The notes: generated from the letters alone by a model not told the origin. A DNA stretch of 64,000 bases from Calamus simplicifolius (GCA_900491605.1 UESW01001667.1:318162-382161), one strand, 5' to 3'. Shown: positions 44,291 through 55,636, counted from the first letter of the stretch. Program-made: numbers and translations.

Positions 44291-44606
44291 AGACTTTAGT
44301 AGTTGAAGAATCAATTCATGTTATCTTTGATGAATCTAATGATCTTCCTTAAGGAAGAGAAAAGGTATAAATGATGCAGATGAAATTGAAGATCAACTCA
44401 AAGACATCACTTGAAGGACAAGAATCAGATACACAAGAGGTAAATGAAGAAAGCAACCTAATCCACCTGAAGCCTCACAAGGTAATGATGACTTAGAAAG
44501 AGGATGGAGGTATGTTCACAGTCACCCTAAAGATCAAATTATTGGTGATTATCTCAAGGAATTAGGACAAGATCATCATTTAGAGATACATATAATAACT
44601 TAGCAT

Positions 44607-45400
44607 TTGTTTCTAAAATTGAACCTAAATGTTATGATGAAGCTAAAAATGATGTTGATTGGATTAAATGCAATGCATGAAGAACTTAATCAATTTGAAA
44701 GAAATAATGTTTGGACTCTTATTGAAAGACCTCATGATCATCAAATTATTGGAACTAAATGGGTTTTTAGAAATAAATTAGATGAACATGGTAACATAAT
44801 TAGAAATAAAGCAAGACTAGTAGCTAAGGGTTATAATCAAGAAGAAGGAATTGATTTTGATGAAACTTATGCCCCTGTTGCTAGATTAGAAGCTATCAGA
44901 TTACTTCTTGCTGTTGCTTGTTTATGAATTTTAAATTATATCAAATGGATGTTAAAAGCGCTTTCTTAAATGGATATATTGCTGAACAAGTTTTTGTGGA
45001 ACAACCACCCGGTTTTGAAAATCACTTGTTTCCAAACCACGTATTTAAATTAAACAAAGCTTTGTATGGTTTGAAGCAAGCCCCCGGGCTTGGTATGAAA
45101 GATTAAGCAAATTCTTGATTAGTAAAATTCATTCGAGGAAATGTCGATACAACTTATTTATTAAAAGAAAAAATGATATTTAATTATTCAAATCTATGTA
45201 GATGATATCATATTTGGTGCCACTAATGACTCTTTATGCAAAGACTTTGCTAAGCTTATGCAGGGAGAGTTCGAGATGAGTATGATGGGAGAACTGAATT
45301 ATTTTCTCGGACTCCAAATCAAACAAAGCAAAGACGGGATCTTCATAAGCCAATCCAAGTATATCAAGGAAATGATCAAAAGTTTGGCATGGAGACATCT
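44607..45400 (+). pseudogene. copia element G: reverse transcriptase
   Basis: FERNNVWTLIERPHDHQIIG, TKWVFRNKLDEHGNI, ARLVAKGYNQEEGIDFDETY, APVARLEAIRLLLAVA, then QMDVKSAFLNGYIAEQVFVE, ALYGLKQAPG. After a break come YVDDIIFGATNDSLCKDFAK and GELNYFLGLQIKQSKDGIFI. The catalytic YVDD is present. About four frame breaks. Confidence 0.9.
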
Positions 45401-45409
45401 AAAAGTATC

Positions 45410-46090
45410 GGTACCCCTATGAGCTCATCTTGTAGACTTGAATGCTTGTAATTCTGAAAAATCTGTTGATTTAAAACTTTATAGAGGAATGATAGGATCT
45501 TTGTTATACTTAACTGCTAGTAGACCTGATATCTTGTTTAGTGTTTGCATGTGTGCCAGATATCAAGCTAATCCTAAAGAATCACACTTGCTTGCTGTTA
45601 AAAGAATATTTAAATATTTAAATGGAACAAAACTTAGGACTTTGGTATGACAGACAATCTAGCATTGACTTAATAGGATACACGATTCAGACTTTGCTGG
45701 ATGTAAACTAGACAGAAAATCAACTAGTGGAACTTGCCAATTCCTAGGTGTTAACTTAATCTCATGGTTTAGCAAAAAGCAAACTTCAGTAGCATTGTCT
45801 ACGGCCGAGGCCGAATACATTGCAGCTGGAAGTTGCTGTGCTCAAATTTTGTGGATTAAGCAGCAACTAGAGGATTATGGTATCAAACAAAAGGGAATAC
45901 CAATAAAATGTGATAACACTAGTGCAATTGTTTAACTAAAAATCCTATTCAACATTCTAGAACTAAACATATAGAAATAGACATCATTTCATTAGAGATC
46001 ATGTTAATGATGGCAACATTGTATTGGAATTTTTAAATACTGAAAAACAAATTGCAGATATTTTTACTAAACCACTTAGATGAAACAAAA
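45410..46090 (+). pseudogene. copia element G: RNase H
   Basis: LYRGMIGSLLYLTASRPDIL, FSVCMCARYQANPKESHLLA, VKRIFKYLNGT, then after breaks STSGTCQFLG, SWFSKKQTSVALSTAEAEYI, AAGSCCAQILWIKQQL and KQIADIFTKPLR at the end. Typical copia RNase H, broken by single-base indels. Confidence 0.88.
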
Positions 46091-46500
46091 TTTTATGAAA
46101 TCAGAAGAGAACTTGGAATGATTGATCCATCATTTAATGAATCATTTAATGAAGTGATATGAAATCTAAAATTATGACATCTTTAAATCCATCAATCAAA
46201 TGAATTTCATGAAAATTAATTGCTTGTTGTTAAGCTTTAGTCTTTTCAAAGCTATGTTGTTTTTCACCCACCACCATTTAAAAGGTTTTATTGATGGCAC
46301 CTAACTGACCAGGCAACCAAACAGTCACTGACCAGTTAACCATCAAGCATTCCTATATAAACTTTTTTCATCTCCCTTCCAAGCCGTCTCCTTCAACTCT
46401 CCTCCAACCGAGCGTCTTCTCCTCTCTTCTCTCATTTCAATCTCTCTTCATTCCTTCCATCAAATCCTTTCATTCAACCTCTAATCTATCTAGAAGAAGG
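46091..46500 (+). other. spacer between pol and second ORF of element G
   Basis: Contains a pyrimidine-rich stretch (about 46370-46480, many tctcc and cttca words) before the ATG at 46501. It looks like an untranslated leader and may hold a splice acceptor for a subgenomic transcript; no direct evidence. Confidence 0.4.
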
Positions 46501-47976
46501 ATGGCTCCAAAGAAGAAGGCCTCGCTAGAGATGACGATTGTGATCTTCTCGGAAGTCTTCTTCTTCTCCTCAAGATCAACTCCCTACTTGCTTCAAAATC
46601 ATTTTTCATGGAAGGTTAGTAGATTTAACTTTTTAGAACAAGAAGGATTTAAAATAGGAAATCTGTTAGTTCTCAAGGTTGGGATAAGCTTTTATCTACC
46701 AAAAGACCTATTTATCCTGAACTTATTATGAATTTTATGAAAATATTTCTTTTGGTGATGGAACTATTCTTCCATTGTAAAAATGTTAAAATAATTTTAG
46801 ATAGTGAAATGCTAGGTCTGCTTGGTATTCCATCTGATGGTTTCTTAGAATTCTTCCTAGTGAACGAAATATAAAATTGCCTAATCCTTAATAGGATGAT
46901 ATGAAGCTAGTAAGATTGAAACTTGATGCAAACATGTTATCTGTTGAAAATTTTACATAGTATCATTGCAAAGATTCTGCCCTCGTGCGGTTCATTTAAT
47001 GTGGTAAACTGATAGGGACATTTGCATAATATGATATCTTAATAGAAGACCCTTTACCTGAATTAATGATGATTTAATGAAAGAATCTATGTCCAAAGCT
47101 AAGGCTGCTTGCCCTACGGAATGTTTCTCACTTATGTTTTTGAATTTTTCAATGTAAACTTAAAGGAGAAACTGCAGTGGCATTACGTCACTCTGACGTT
47201 TTTAATGCTCATTCACTGCACCGTATGGATTTTGCTAAAGGGATGGTATTTGGTTAAAAATTAGATCTAGAACAGGACAATCTAGTATGCCACCTCCTAC
47301 TGTGAATCAACCTGCTGTTCTCAAAACTTTTTTACTTATGACTTCAGCCAACCTGATCCACCCGAAATCAATGCTTCTGGATCATCTTTTCGCCATGACA
47401 ACCCTGCTCCTTTCCTATTCCAACTGTTAGATTATGTGATGATCAACTCCGTCATATTATCAATGAATTGACCCTTGCCACTTCTAGTCGAAGCTCTGGT
47501 GACAGTGCTTCTTCCGTCAATGATCAGACTCTTGTACCACATATCTCCTCTGTTTTTGAAAACATGTCTGAATTTAAACTCATTCTTGAAAGGCTTGTTC
47601 ATGATGTGAACATTCTTAATGGGAGAGTTTTTCACCACAACGAATCTGTCATGGAACACATTCTGAAAGAGGTAAATTTACTTAAAAGCAAGCTTGAAAA
47701 CTTTGAGACTAAGGCTGAGTGGGTAGAGTATCAAATGAGATCGAGCCAGACCCAGACCCGGGATGCAGCAAACGCTGTTGATCATTGGACTGCAACCCTC
47801 TCAAGCTGAGTCAACTCATGGAGACTCTCATCACTTGTTCTGCTGCCTCTGCACCTGATGCTTTTTTCTCATCCGCACCTTTTCACTCCACCGGCACGGC
47901 CTTCCTCGTCAAGCCTGAATCGTCAAGCAAGCCAAATGTTTCAGTGCATATTTCTTCATCTGATGACGACAAATGA
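46501..47976 (+). pseudogene. copia element G: second ORF remnant after pol
   Basis: Starts MAPKKKASLEM (ATG at 46501). Later blocks in shifting frames include SQGWDKLLSTKRPIYPELIM, ILDSEMLGLLGIPSDGF and a coiled-coil segment (MSEFKLILERLVHDVNILNG, VMEHILKEVNLLKSKLENFE at about 47560-47700). It ends before 47976. Extra ORFs of this sort, sometimes called env-like, are known downstream of pol in the SIRE lineage; the function of this one is unknown. Many indels and stops, so it is not a working gene. Confidence 0.65.
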
Positions 47977-48389
47977 TTGTACTTAACTTATATGTTTTTG
48001 TAGTATTTGAACAATCTTGTTATGCTTGTTTATGTTTATGCTTTATGACTTAAAACAATGACATGTAATATCTATCTTGTGCTAATCTGCATGACTGCTT
48101 AATTATGTAATGAATGTTAACATCTCCTTGATCTATTATGCTTAAAGTTATTGCAAGACTCTTCAAACTTCTTTTTGATTAATGACAAAAAGGGGGAGAA
48201 GAATATTGCTTGCATACATTAAGGAATGGAGTAAAATAGTAACTCCATATATTCAGGGGGAGAAAAGAAAAAGATTTCACTTATTTAATTTGAGGGGGAG
48301 AAATTAATGTTTTCTGATTACTCCTATTTTCTTATTAAACTTCCATATATACACTTGTTCTTTATATGCTTAAAGGTTTTGTCATCATC

Positions 48390-48403
48390 AAAAAGGGGGA
48401 GAT
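48390..48403 (+). other. polypurine tract of element G
   Basis: aaaaagggggagat directly precedes the 3' LTR at 48404. Similar gggggaga words occur at 48190-48300. Confidence 0.9.
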
Positions 48404-50534
48404 TGTTGACCCCAGATTGATTTTGATGATTACAAAATAAATTAAGCAATTCTAAGATTGATACAGGGAAGTTCGGTCGCCTTGCAAGTAAGTATCTTCA
48501 TGCAAAATCGACTGGTAAGAAAGTACTTCATTTAATTTGCTTTGAACATGATTATTAGCCTTGGAGTTAACTGGCTAGCTAGCTTGTTAGCTTTTTAGCT
48601 AGCTGGGAAAGTCTCACAGTGTATGGGCCGAACCGTCTTGCAATTTAGCTAGCTGTCTAGCTAGCTTGTTAGCTAGCTGAAGCTCTCTCAGCTAACTAAG
48701 GAACTTGTATCAGTAAGCTGGCCGAACGTCCCTTTATTTCAGCTAACTGATGAGTTAGTTTGTTAGCTAGCTGGAGCCCTTTCAGCTAACTAAAATACCT
48801 GTCTAGTTGCCTGGCGAACGCCCTCTTTCTTAGCTAACTGGTGAGTTAGTTTGTTAGCTAGCTGAAGCTCTTTTCAGCTAACTAAGGAACTTATCTCAGG
48901 TGCCTGGCCGAATGTCCCTTTATTTTAGTTAACTGGTGAGCTAGCTGGTTAGCTAGCTGGAATTTCTTTAGCTAACTAAAAATCCTGTCACTGTGGTTGG
49001 CCGAACACCCTTCCAATTTTAGCTAGCTGGCTGGATGTCTTGTTAGTTAACTGTAACTCCTTCTAGCTAGCTGACGTTTCTTTTAGTTAACTGCTTAGCT
49101 AACTATTTCATCTTGGAGCTAACTGGTTAGCTAACTATTTTTCACAGGGAATGTTGCAGCCGAATGGATTTAAATTTTAGTTAACTGGAGAGCTAGCTGT
49201 CGGTTGGCTAGTTAGCTAGAAAGTTAGCTACTTATTCAGTTGACTGGCTGCCTTTTTGCTCAGTTAGCTGGAGAGCTAACTAAGCTAGACGGATAGCATA
49301 GTATTTTTGCTTCTAGTTAGCTCGTTAGCTAACTGGCCATTCTTTAGTTAGCTACTCAGCTAACTAGCTATCTCTCTCTCCTGCAGCCATTTGGATTTCA
49401 AATGGAGTTAGCTAGCGAGTTATCTGCCGAGCTAACTAACGTGCTGTCTCAGAAAGGTTCTTTTGCTATGTTCTCTCTGGTTAGCTAACTGATTAGCTAG
49501 CTGGGGGTTATTACTTTACTCTTGGACGATGGCATTCATTTCTCAGCTACCTGGAGCTTCTTTCTTTCAGTCCACCGCCACCTAAAGAGTTTTCTTTCTC
49601 TTTCTCTTTCTCTCTCTATTGCTATTTCAAGCTATAGTTAACTTTTGATTTTTGAATTTTTACAGTGCTCATCCTTCCTCAAATGGAGATCTGCATTCAA
49701 TGCTTAAGGGAAACATGTTTAACGGTTATATTTTCTTCCCGTTATTATTTCCATTTATTTCTTATGTATCTAACGGATATTTTCTTGTTAGATGGTTATA
49801 AATAGCTGGGATTAGAAGCACACCATGACGACGATTTTTGAAAAAGAAATTTCAAAGAGAGAAAAATCCAAGAAAAGAGCCTTCATTGATATTTGTTGAG
49901 TGGTTGCTGTGCATTCAAGCTCATTCCTTGCTCCGAAAGGTCGTCCGAATCATTGAAGCTTTTCAAGCATTCAAGACTTCAGCTGCTTCAACCTAGTTCA
50001 TTTATTGCTGAGTTTATTGCTTCAAAAAGTTGTAAAGTATATTCTGAATATTTGCTCTTTGTAGGAGCTTCTTCTTTACATACTCTGATTATCTTGTAAA
50101 AGGGTTAGTGAACCCTGGTTTGTTGGCTTCCTTGTGCCATTTAAACAAGAGGACTAGCCTAGGTTTGGCTAGGGGTTTTGGCTTCCTTGTGCCGTGAAAC
50201 AAGAGGACTAGCCTAGGTTTGGCTAGGGTTTTTGGCTGCCTTGTGCGTATAAACAAGAGGGCTAGCCTGGTTCGGCTAGAGGTTGTAATCGTTGTGATAC
50301 GATTAGTGGAATTCCCAAAGGTTTTGGGAGTGGATGTAGGTGCTGAGTTTGGCACCGAACCACTATAAACTTCTCTGTGTTTGTGATTGCTTGTTTCTGT
50401 TGATATTACTCTGTGCACTCCACTTCACCGCTGCAAATCAAAATTAGGGTTGAAAGCACATTATCTGCATAGCTATTAAATTTTTTAAAATAACCCAATT
50501 CACCCCCTTCTTGGGTTACTACATCTGGGAAACA
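48404..50534 (+). mobile_element. 3' LTR of copia element G
   Basis: A 2131-bp LTR, TGTTGACCCCAG ... GGGAAACA, nearly collinear with 39298-41417. It has the same gctagc and ttagctaact arrays (48570-49510) and the tandem ggactagcct units near 50130-50290. These units differ from those in the 5' LTR (aggtttggctagg in place of ggaaggctagg), so the two arrays evolved apart or were converted. Confidence 0.9.
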
Positions 50535-50539
50535 AGTGT
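50535..50539. repeat. target site duplication of element G, right (AGTGT)
   Basis: Identical to 39293-39297. Confidence 0.88.
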
Positions 50540-50683
50540 AATTTGTGCAATCAAATAGAGGTGGTCTATTATATTAGTTGACTGTCCCTCAGTCAAAACT
50601 GAACCCATTTGGATTGCTAATAATCTTTGGCTCCAAGCTTGTAAAAGCAATATAAATCAGGAGCATGCTGCTTTGATACCACT
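50540..50683 (-). mobile_element. element E: gag start and primer site
   Basis: On the - strand TGGTATCAAAGC (50671-50682) follows the LTR end by one to two bases. It is the initiator-tRNA primer site with one change from TGGTATCAGAGC. A short leader and the gag start (MGSVLTEGQSTN-like, frameshifted) follow and run into the AGTGT duplication. Confidence 0.8.
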
Positions 50684-51180
50684 TGTTGCCCAGATGTAGC
50701 AACCCATGAGGGGGGTGAATTGGGTTTCTTAAAATTAATTACTAGCGCAGATATGTGCTTAATCACTGGTTAAAAAATTAGTTTGCAGCGGTGTAGTGGA
50801 GTATATGAAACAAAATCACACAGAATAAGCAATCACAAACACAAGAGGGTTTATAGTGGTTCGGTGCCAAACTCGGCTCCTACGTCCACTCCGCAAAAAC
50901 CCTTTGGGAATTTCACTAATCGTATCACAACGATTACAACCCCTAGCCTTCCCGGCTAGTCCTCTTGTTTCACGGTACAAGGCAGCCAAGCCCCTAGCCT
51001 TCCTGGCTAGTCCTGTTATTTTACGGCACAAGGAAGCCAAACCCCTAGCCTTCTCGGCTAGTCCTCTTGTTTCACGGCACAAGGCAGCCAAACCCCTAGC
51101 CTTCTCGGCTAGTCCTCCTGTTTAACGGCACAAGGAAGCCAAACAGCAATCTTAGGGTTATCTGTAACCCTATTACAAAT
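50684..51180 (-). mobile_element. 5' LTR of copia element E, truncated by the Tat element
   Basis: On the + strand it starts TGTTGCCCAGATG at 50684 and matches 32455-32990 closely, including the tandem ggctagtcctcttgtttcac units (50945-51140). At 51180 it is cut by TGTTGACGCC, the end of a Tat-type LTR. Confidence 0.87.
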
Positions 51181-53145
51181 TGTTGACGCCGAGTCACTTT
51201 CCTCGAGCGTAAGGGAAATGGACGTCCTCCTCGCCGGACTACTATAAGAAAAGTCCCTAGAGACCGGATGCTCCGGTGGGGACCCTCCGACGCTCAAGTT
51301 AGTCACTCGGGAACAGACAAGAACTGTCTAGCCCCCAGGAAGCTAGACAATTGGGGCTTAACTAGTAGGAAAGAGCTAGGAAAACCAGAGTTTGGATCCT
51401 TACTTACAGCGTGAGCGTATGCTTTTATACCTGTTCGAAGATACACCCTTTCATTCCCAAAGATTGCTGATTTCAAGGTGCCCCGTTCAATAACGGACAA
51501 AAGATTAGGCTGACAGTGACAGATCGTACTGTCGCTGTGCAGCCGAAGGTGTCCTGCATCACCTACCGGTGCGGCCTCACAGGTGTGTCTTGCACCAGTG
51601 GTTGTACGTGGTGGTGCCACCGCCGGATGTGACCGCGCATAGTTGCGGGCAGGTGGTGAACCGTACGCTGAACGAGGTATGGCCATGCACAGTGACAGAC
51701 ATATGATGGACCATACGCCATTATGAGGTATGGACGCACCCTGCTATGGATGTGCGATGGATTACGTGAGTGTGCCAGGTGGCTCGGAGTGGGCCGAATC
51801 ATGCATCAGGCACTGTTTACGTAGCCCAAGACCGAGGGGGTCTCGGGGATCGAGATACTATTCATAAGGCCCAAGAGCTGTGGCTTGAGGCCGAGGGTGA
51901 AACTCGAGGCCAAGCACTATTCATGCAGCCCGAGACCGAGGGGATCTCAGGGGTTGAGATACTGTTCATGAGGCCCGGGAGCTGTGGCTTGAGGCCGAGG
52001 GCGTAACTTGAGGCCAAGCACTGTTCATGCAGCGAGACGAGGGGGTCTCGGGGGTTGAGATACTGTTCATGAAGCCCGGGAGCTATGGCTTGAGGTCGAG
52101 GGCGAACTCGAGGACAAGCACCGTTCATGCAGCCCGAGACCGAGGGGGTCTCGGGGGTTGAGATACTGTTCATGAAGCTTGGGAGCTGTGGCTTGAGGCC
52201 GAGGGCAGAACTCGAGGCTAAGCACTGTTCATGCAGCCCGAGATCGAGGGGGTCTCGAGGGTTGAGATACTGTTCATGAGGCCCGGGAGCTGTGGCTTGA
52301 GGCCGAGGGCGGAACTCGAGGACAAGCACTGTTCATGCAGCCCGAGACCAAGGGGGTCTCGGGGGTTGAGATACTGTTCATGAGGCCCGGGAGCCGTGGC
52401 TTGAGGCCGAGGGCGGAACTCGAGGTCAAGCACTGTTCATGCAACCCGAGACCGAGGGGTCTCGGGGGTTGAGATACTGTTCATGAAGCTCGGGAGCTGT
52501 GGCTTGAGGCCAAGGGTGGAACTCGAGGCCAAGCACCATTCATGCAGGCCGAGACCGAGGGGGTCTCGGGGGTTGAGATACTATTCATGAGGCCCGGGAG
52601 CCGTGGCTTGAGGCCGATACCGAGAGGGGGGCTCAGGAGGCCAAGAGGGTCTCCGTCAGTCGCCATTATCATTTATTCTGATGGCGTTGGATCAGCTATA
52701 TCAGATGCCCCCTCACCCCTGAGGTGGAGCGGGCCCACCCCAGCAAGGAGAAAGGGGTGTCACCTCCCAAGTGGCTGATCCCCACCCTTTGTGAACCATC
52801 CCTGGACACGTGTCTCTGGGCGCTGCAATGACTTTATGCGGGCATCAAGGGGGGATGTGAAAGGGCGGCCACTACCATCCACCCGATCTATGACGATCGT
52901 CCTCGAGGCAAGGTTGATCCTCCAAAGTCTGTGCTGAAAGTGGCGCCATCATTACCCATCATAACGATGACGTCAGTAGCGTCTCATCATTGGCCGGCGG
53001 CAGATCGTACCATGCACCAAGCTATCATCGAGGCAGCCCTGCCTACGGTGAGAGTCCACGTGGCTGACGAGACAAGGCGGGATAATTCAAAATCCAATAA
53101 AACTCGGGTGGGGGGTTGAATCTGGCCATATTGCTCCTGCTACCA
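51181..53145 (-). mobile_element. 3' LTR of the Tat element
   Basis: It starts on the + strand with TGTTGACGCCGAGTCACTTT, matching 62835 (TGTTGACGCCAAGTCACTTT) for more than 1.1 kb. The far end is uncertain. A possible end is ...ctcctgctacca at 53145, followed by ttgtctccttcccct, which on the - strand reads as a purine tract. It includes a tandem array of about 104-bp units. Confidence 0.65.
51840..52625. repeat. tandem array of about 104 bp in the Tat 3' LTR
   Basis: Seven to eight copies of a unit with the blocks ggggttgagatactgttcat, gcccgggagctgtggcttga, ggccgagggcggaactcgag and caagcactgttcatgcagcc. The gttgagatactgttcatg word recurs at about 103-105-bp spacing. The same array appears in the 5' LTR from about 63475 to the window end. 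Confidence 0.92.
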
Positions 53146-53275
53146 TTGTCTCCTTCCCCTGGCTCCCTGACTTTCCGCCTCCTGGCCCTCCCTACAATCT
53201 GAGATTCCGCGCATGCCATTTTCTTCCCCATCAGCTCTTCGTCTCTTCTAGACCTCTCTATTTCTTCTTCCAACA
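52626..53275. other. 3' LTR remainder and junction with the antisense ORF
   Basis: Non-repetitive GC-rich sequence that should include the LTR promoter (- strand) and the polypurine tract. A convincing TATA box was not found. Confidence 0.45.
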
Positions 53276-54151
53276 ATGAGCTCCCAGTCCTGGACCTCAG
53301 AGGATGATTCAGAGGATCGTCATTCTCCTGGGAGGCTTCATGCTTCTCCTTCCTCTCCCCCTTCTCCTTCACCTCCTCTTGAGTGGTCCTCTGATTCGGA
53401 GGACCGCGTCCCCCTAGCCCAGCGGTAGGTCGCCGGAGAGGCTCCTGTAGGGAGGCATCCGGCGGTGGCTGGCGTGGCCCCATCAAGGAGACGCCAGGCG
53501 GAGGCCGGCACCTCCTCACAGGTGGAGGCGAAATCACTGGAAGGGGTCGCCTCCACAGTGACAGGCCAGGATTTGGCAAACATCCTGGCCCGTTACCAAA
53601 TTCCTTGGGATGTCGAGCTCTATCTCCCGACTCCCGACGATAGAGTGATCTCCTCTCGACCGGGCCGAGTAGCCATTTACGAGATTTCCCTGAGGGTGGG
53701 CCTCCACATACCCCTTCCTCCTTTTTCCGTGAACCTCCTTGACTATTACTCCCTGACCCCTTCTCAGTTGGTCCTGAACTCCCTCCGAGTTGTTAGTGCC
53801 TTCATCGTCCTCTGCCATCATCTCCACATTATCCCTCGAGTCTCTCTTTTTCACTCTTTTTACATCCTCTGGGCTCAGAAGGGTTGGTGGCTGTTTTAGC
53901 CCCGACCCGGCCGAGTCCTTAAGCTTCTTCTTCCTACCTCCATCAAGGGGTGGAAATCCCGGTTCTTTTTTGCCAATCTTGACCAAGTTAGGCCCCGATG
54001 GGGGGACCCCGACCTCCGAGGTAATACAAATTCCACTGTCCACCCCGGTGACAAGGAAGTGTTGGGGCAGCTGTTGGCTACCACATCCCTTGGTACAACC
54101 TGCTTCTAATAGAGGAAAACCTCCAGTCAACGGATCTCATTTTCCACCGCG

Positions 54152-54224
54152 GTAAGTCTCCCTCATACTTAGTCAAAGTCCTCCTATTTCATCTTTTTTT
54201 TACTGAACCCGGCCGATGTTACAG
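54152..54224 (+). other. probable intron 1 of the antisense ORF
   Basis: Donor g|gtaagt at 54152, T-rich stretch ttttttttact, acceptor gttacag ending 54224; 73 bp. Confidence 0.6.
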
Positions 54225-54810
54225 CTATGAAAGTCCCGACACGCAGACTCATGAAGGCCTGCTAAGAGGAGGGCCCAGGAGGGGCCGAGTGAGGGGCAGC
54301 AAGCACTGGCCCCGAAACACCTGACAGTGCGGGTGCCCGAGCCACCTGCACCGCAAGAGCCTCCGGCTGCCCCGGAGATCGATCTAACGGCCGACACCCC
54401 GCCTGAAAGGGCGGTGGCCGAGGAGGCAGCAATAGAAGAGCCGGCCGCGGAGGAGCCGGCGATGGTGGAGGAGCCGGCCATGGAGGAGCCAGCGACAGCG
54501 GAGGAACCTCCCACCTCCCGCGGACCAGTTCCTGTCGAGGTAACAAGGAACTGGGGAGAGGGACCGTCGGGGGCTGCAAGTCCATCTCCGGAGCAGACAC
54601 CGGCAAGCGGCCCCCCTGCGCCGAATCCGAAACCACAGAGGCTGCGGGAGGGAATGGAGCCAGGAAAAGGCTGCACCGGGACTCCATTCTAGACGATGGA
54701 CGCTGGGCGGAGTGGCTCATCTCATCAATCTTCGTGCCCAAGGTTCATGAAGAGCTTAGCCATTTGAAGGCGGCCACATTCTTCCAAAGTCCTACGCGGC
54801 CCTAGTCAAA

Positions 54811-54890
54811 GTAAGTAGACTCGCAGCTTCTCGCTTTTAGTTTTTTCCTTTATTCTTCCTCTCTCTTTTTGACATGAGGTCCGCCTATAG
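54811..54890 (+). other. probable intron 2 of the antisense ORF
   Basis: Donor caaa|gtaagt at 54811, pyrimidine-rich ttcttcctctctctttttg, acceptor cctatag ending 54890; 80 bp. Confidence 0.55.
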
Positions 54891-55636
54891 ATTGCGAACT
54901 CCTTGGCTGCTACGAGGGAGGTCATCCATGGGGGAAAGACCCTCATGCGGGAGGCCCAAAAGAGGCGAGGAGGCTCGCACTTGAGCAGAAGCAGCCGAGA
55001 GGGCCTTGGAATTGGCCAGGATCGCCTGGGCCGATGAGATAAGAGCGGCCGAGAGCCAGGCAAAAGTTGAGGCCAACCGTTTGCGGGCGGCTCTCAGCCA
55101 GCTGATGGAGACCAAAGCGATGTCGTGGCCAAAGACCTTCATATTTCAAAGTTGGCCGCGACCATCCAGACGGCCGAGAATCAGGCGGGCGAGGCCGAAG
55201 AGAAGGCAAGGAAGGCCGAGGAGAGGGTGAAGGAGGCCGAGGAAAGGGCGAAGGAGGCCGAGGAAAGGGCAAAGAAAGCTGAGAGGGGAGAGATCGTGCC
55301 CTAGAGGCCGAGAGGATAGCGGTGGCATCTCTGGCCGCAGAGAGGGAAGCTCAAGCTGCTGAAGTGGAGGCAGCTATGGAGGCTAGGGCTGCCAGGGTTA
55401 TTGAAGAGTTTTGAGCGTCTGAGCGCTTCATGGATGAGCTGGCTGAAGCTTCAGCGAAGCGTATCTTCAAGGGTTCCAGCGTGGAAAGGAAAAGGTCGCC
55501 CGAGACCTGGACTTTCCATAGGCCCTTGAAGTCGAGCCGGAACGTCTCTCCGAGGTTGGCTCATCTAACGACGAGCATGCGCCAGCTGAACCGTGAGCTT
55601 CACGTTGTATTTTTTATTTTTGCAAGTCCGGCTTAG

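Larger units (their letters stand above)
39298..50534 (+). mobile_element. complete Ty1/copia element G (SIRE/Maximus-like)
   Basis: An 11,237-bp element with 5' LTR 39298-41417, primer site 41420-41431, gag-pol (about 41493-46090), a second ORF remnant (46501-47976), polypurine tract 48390-48403 and 3' LTR 48404-50534. It is flanked by the 5-bp duplication AGTGT (39293-39297 and 50535-50539). It inserted into gag of the related element E in the opposite direction. The LTRs differ at few positions and small indels, so the insertion is fairly young, yet gag-pol is broken by many single-base indels and stops. The long LTRs and the extra ORF after RNase H point to the SIRE/Maximus lineage. Confidence 0.9.
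32455..51180 (-). mobile_element. Ty1/copia element E (SIRE/Maximus-like), nested and truncated
   Basis: On the - strand the order is: 5' LTR remnant (50684-51180), primer site (50671-50682), gag start (to 50535), element G inserted at 39298-50534, the rest of gag (39297-37803), protease, integrase remnants, RT remnants (about 36040-36660), polypurine tract and 3' LTR (32455-34653). The 5' LTR is cut by the Tat element at 51181. RNase H and most of integrase are missing. Element E belongs to the same family as G, which lies inside it in the opposite direction. Confidence 0.85.
53276..55636 (+). pseudogene. antisense ORF of the Tat element (putative gypsy-type transposon domain)
   Basis: On the + strand, opposite to gag-pol: ATG at 53276 (MSSQSWTSEDDSEDRHSPGR), a Ser/Pro-rich start, an in-frame stop at about 53428, then LANILARYQIPWDVELYLPT, VAIYEISLRVGLHIPLPPFS, YYSLTPSQLVLNSLRVV and KGWKSRFFFANLDQVRPRWG. 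This matches the plant family called putative gypsy type transposon (Pfam Transposase_28). Two GT-AG introns seem likely: 54152-54224 and 54811-54890. After the first lies a Glu/Pro/Ala-rich part (AVAEEAAIEEPAAEEPAMVE); after the second a coiled coil with repeated EERAKEA words. It ends near 55600. Stops and frame shifts make it non-functional. Confidence 0.72.

Noticed and set aside
51770..52672. Long Pro/Ser-rich frames in the LTR
   Set aside because: They follow the 104-bp tandem units within an LTR and occur on both strands.
54200..54741. - strand frames rich in Ser, Gly and Ala opposite the antisense ORF
   Set aside because: They are shadows of the Glu/Pro-rich + strand coding part and match no gag or pol domain.
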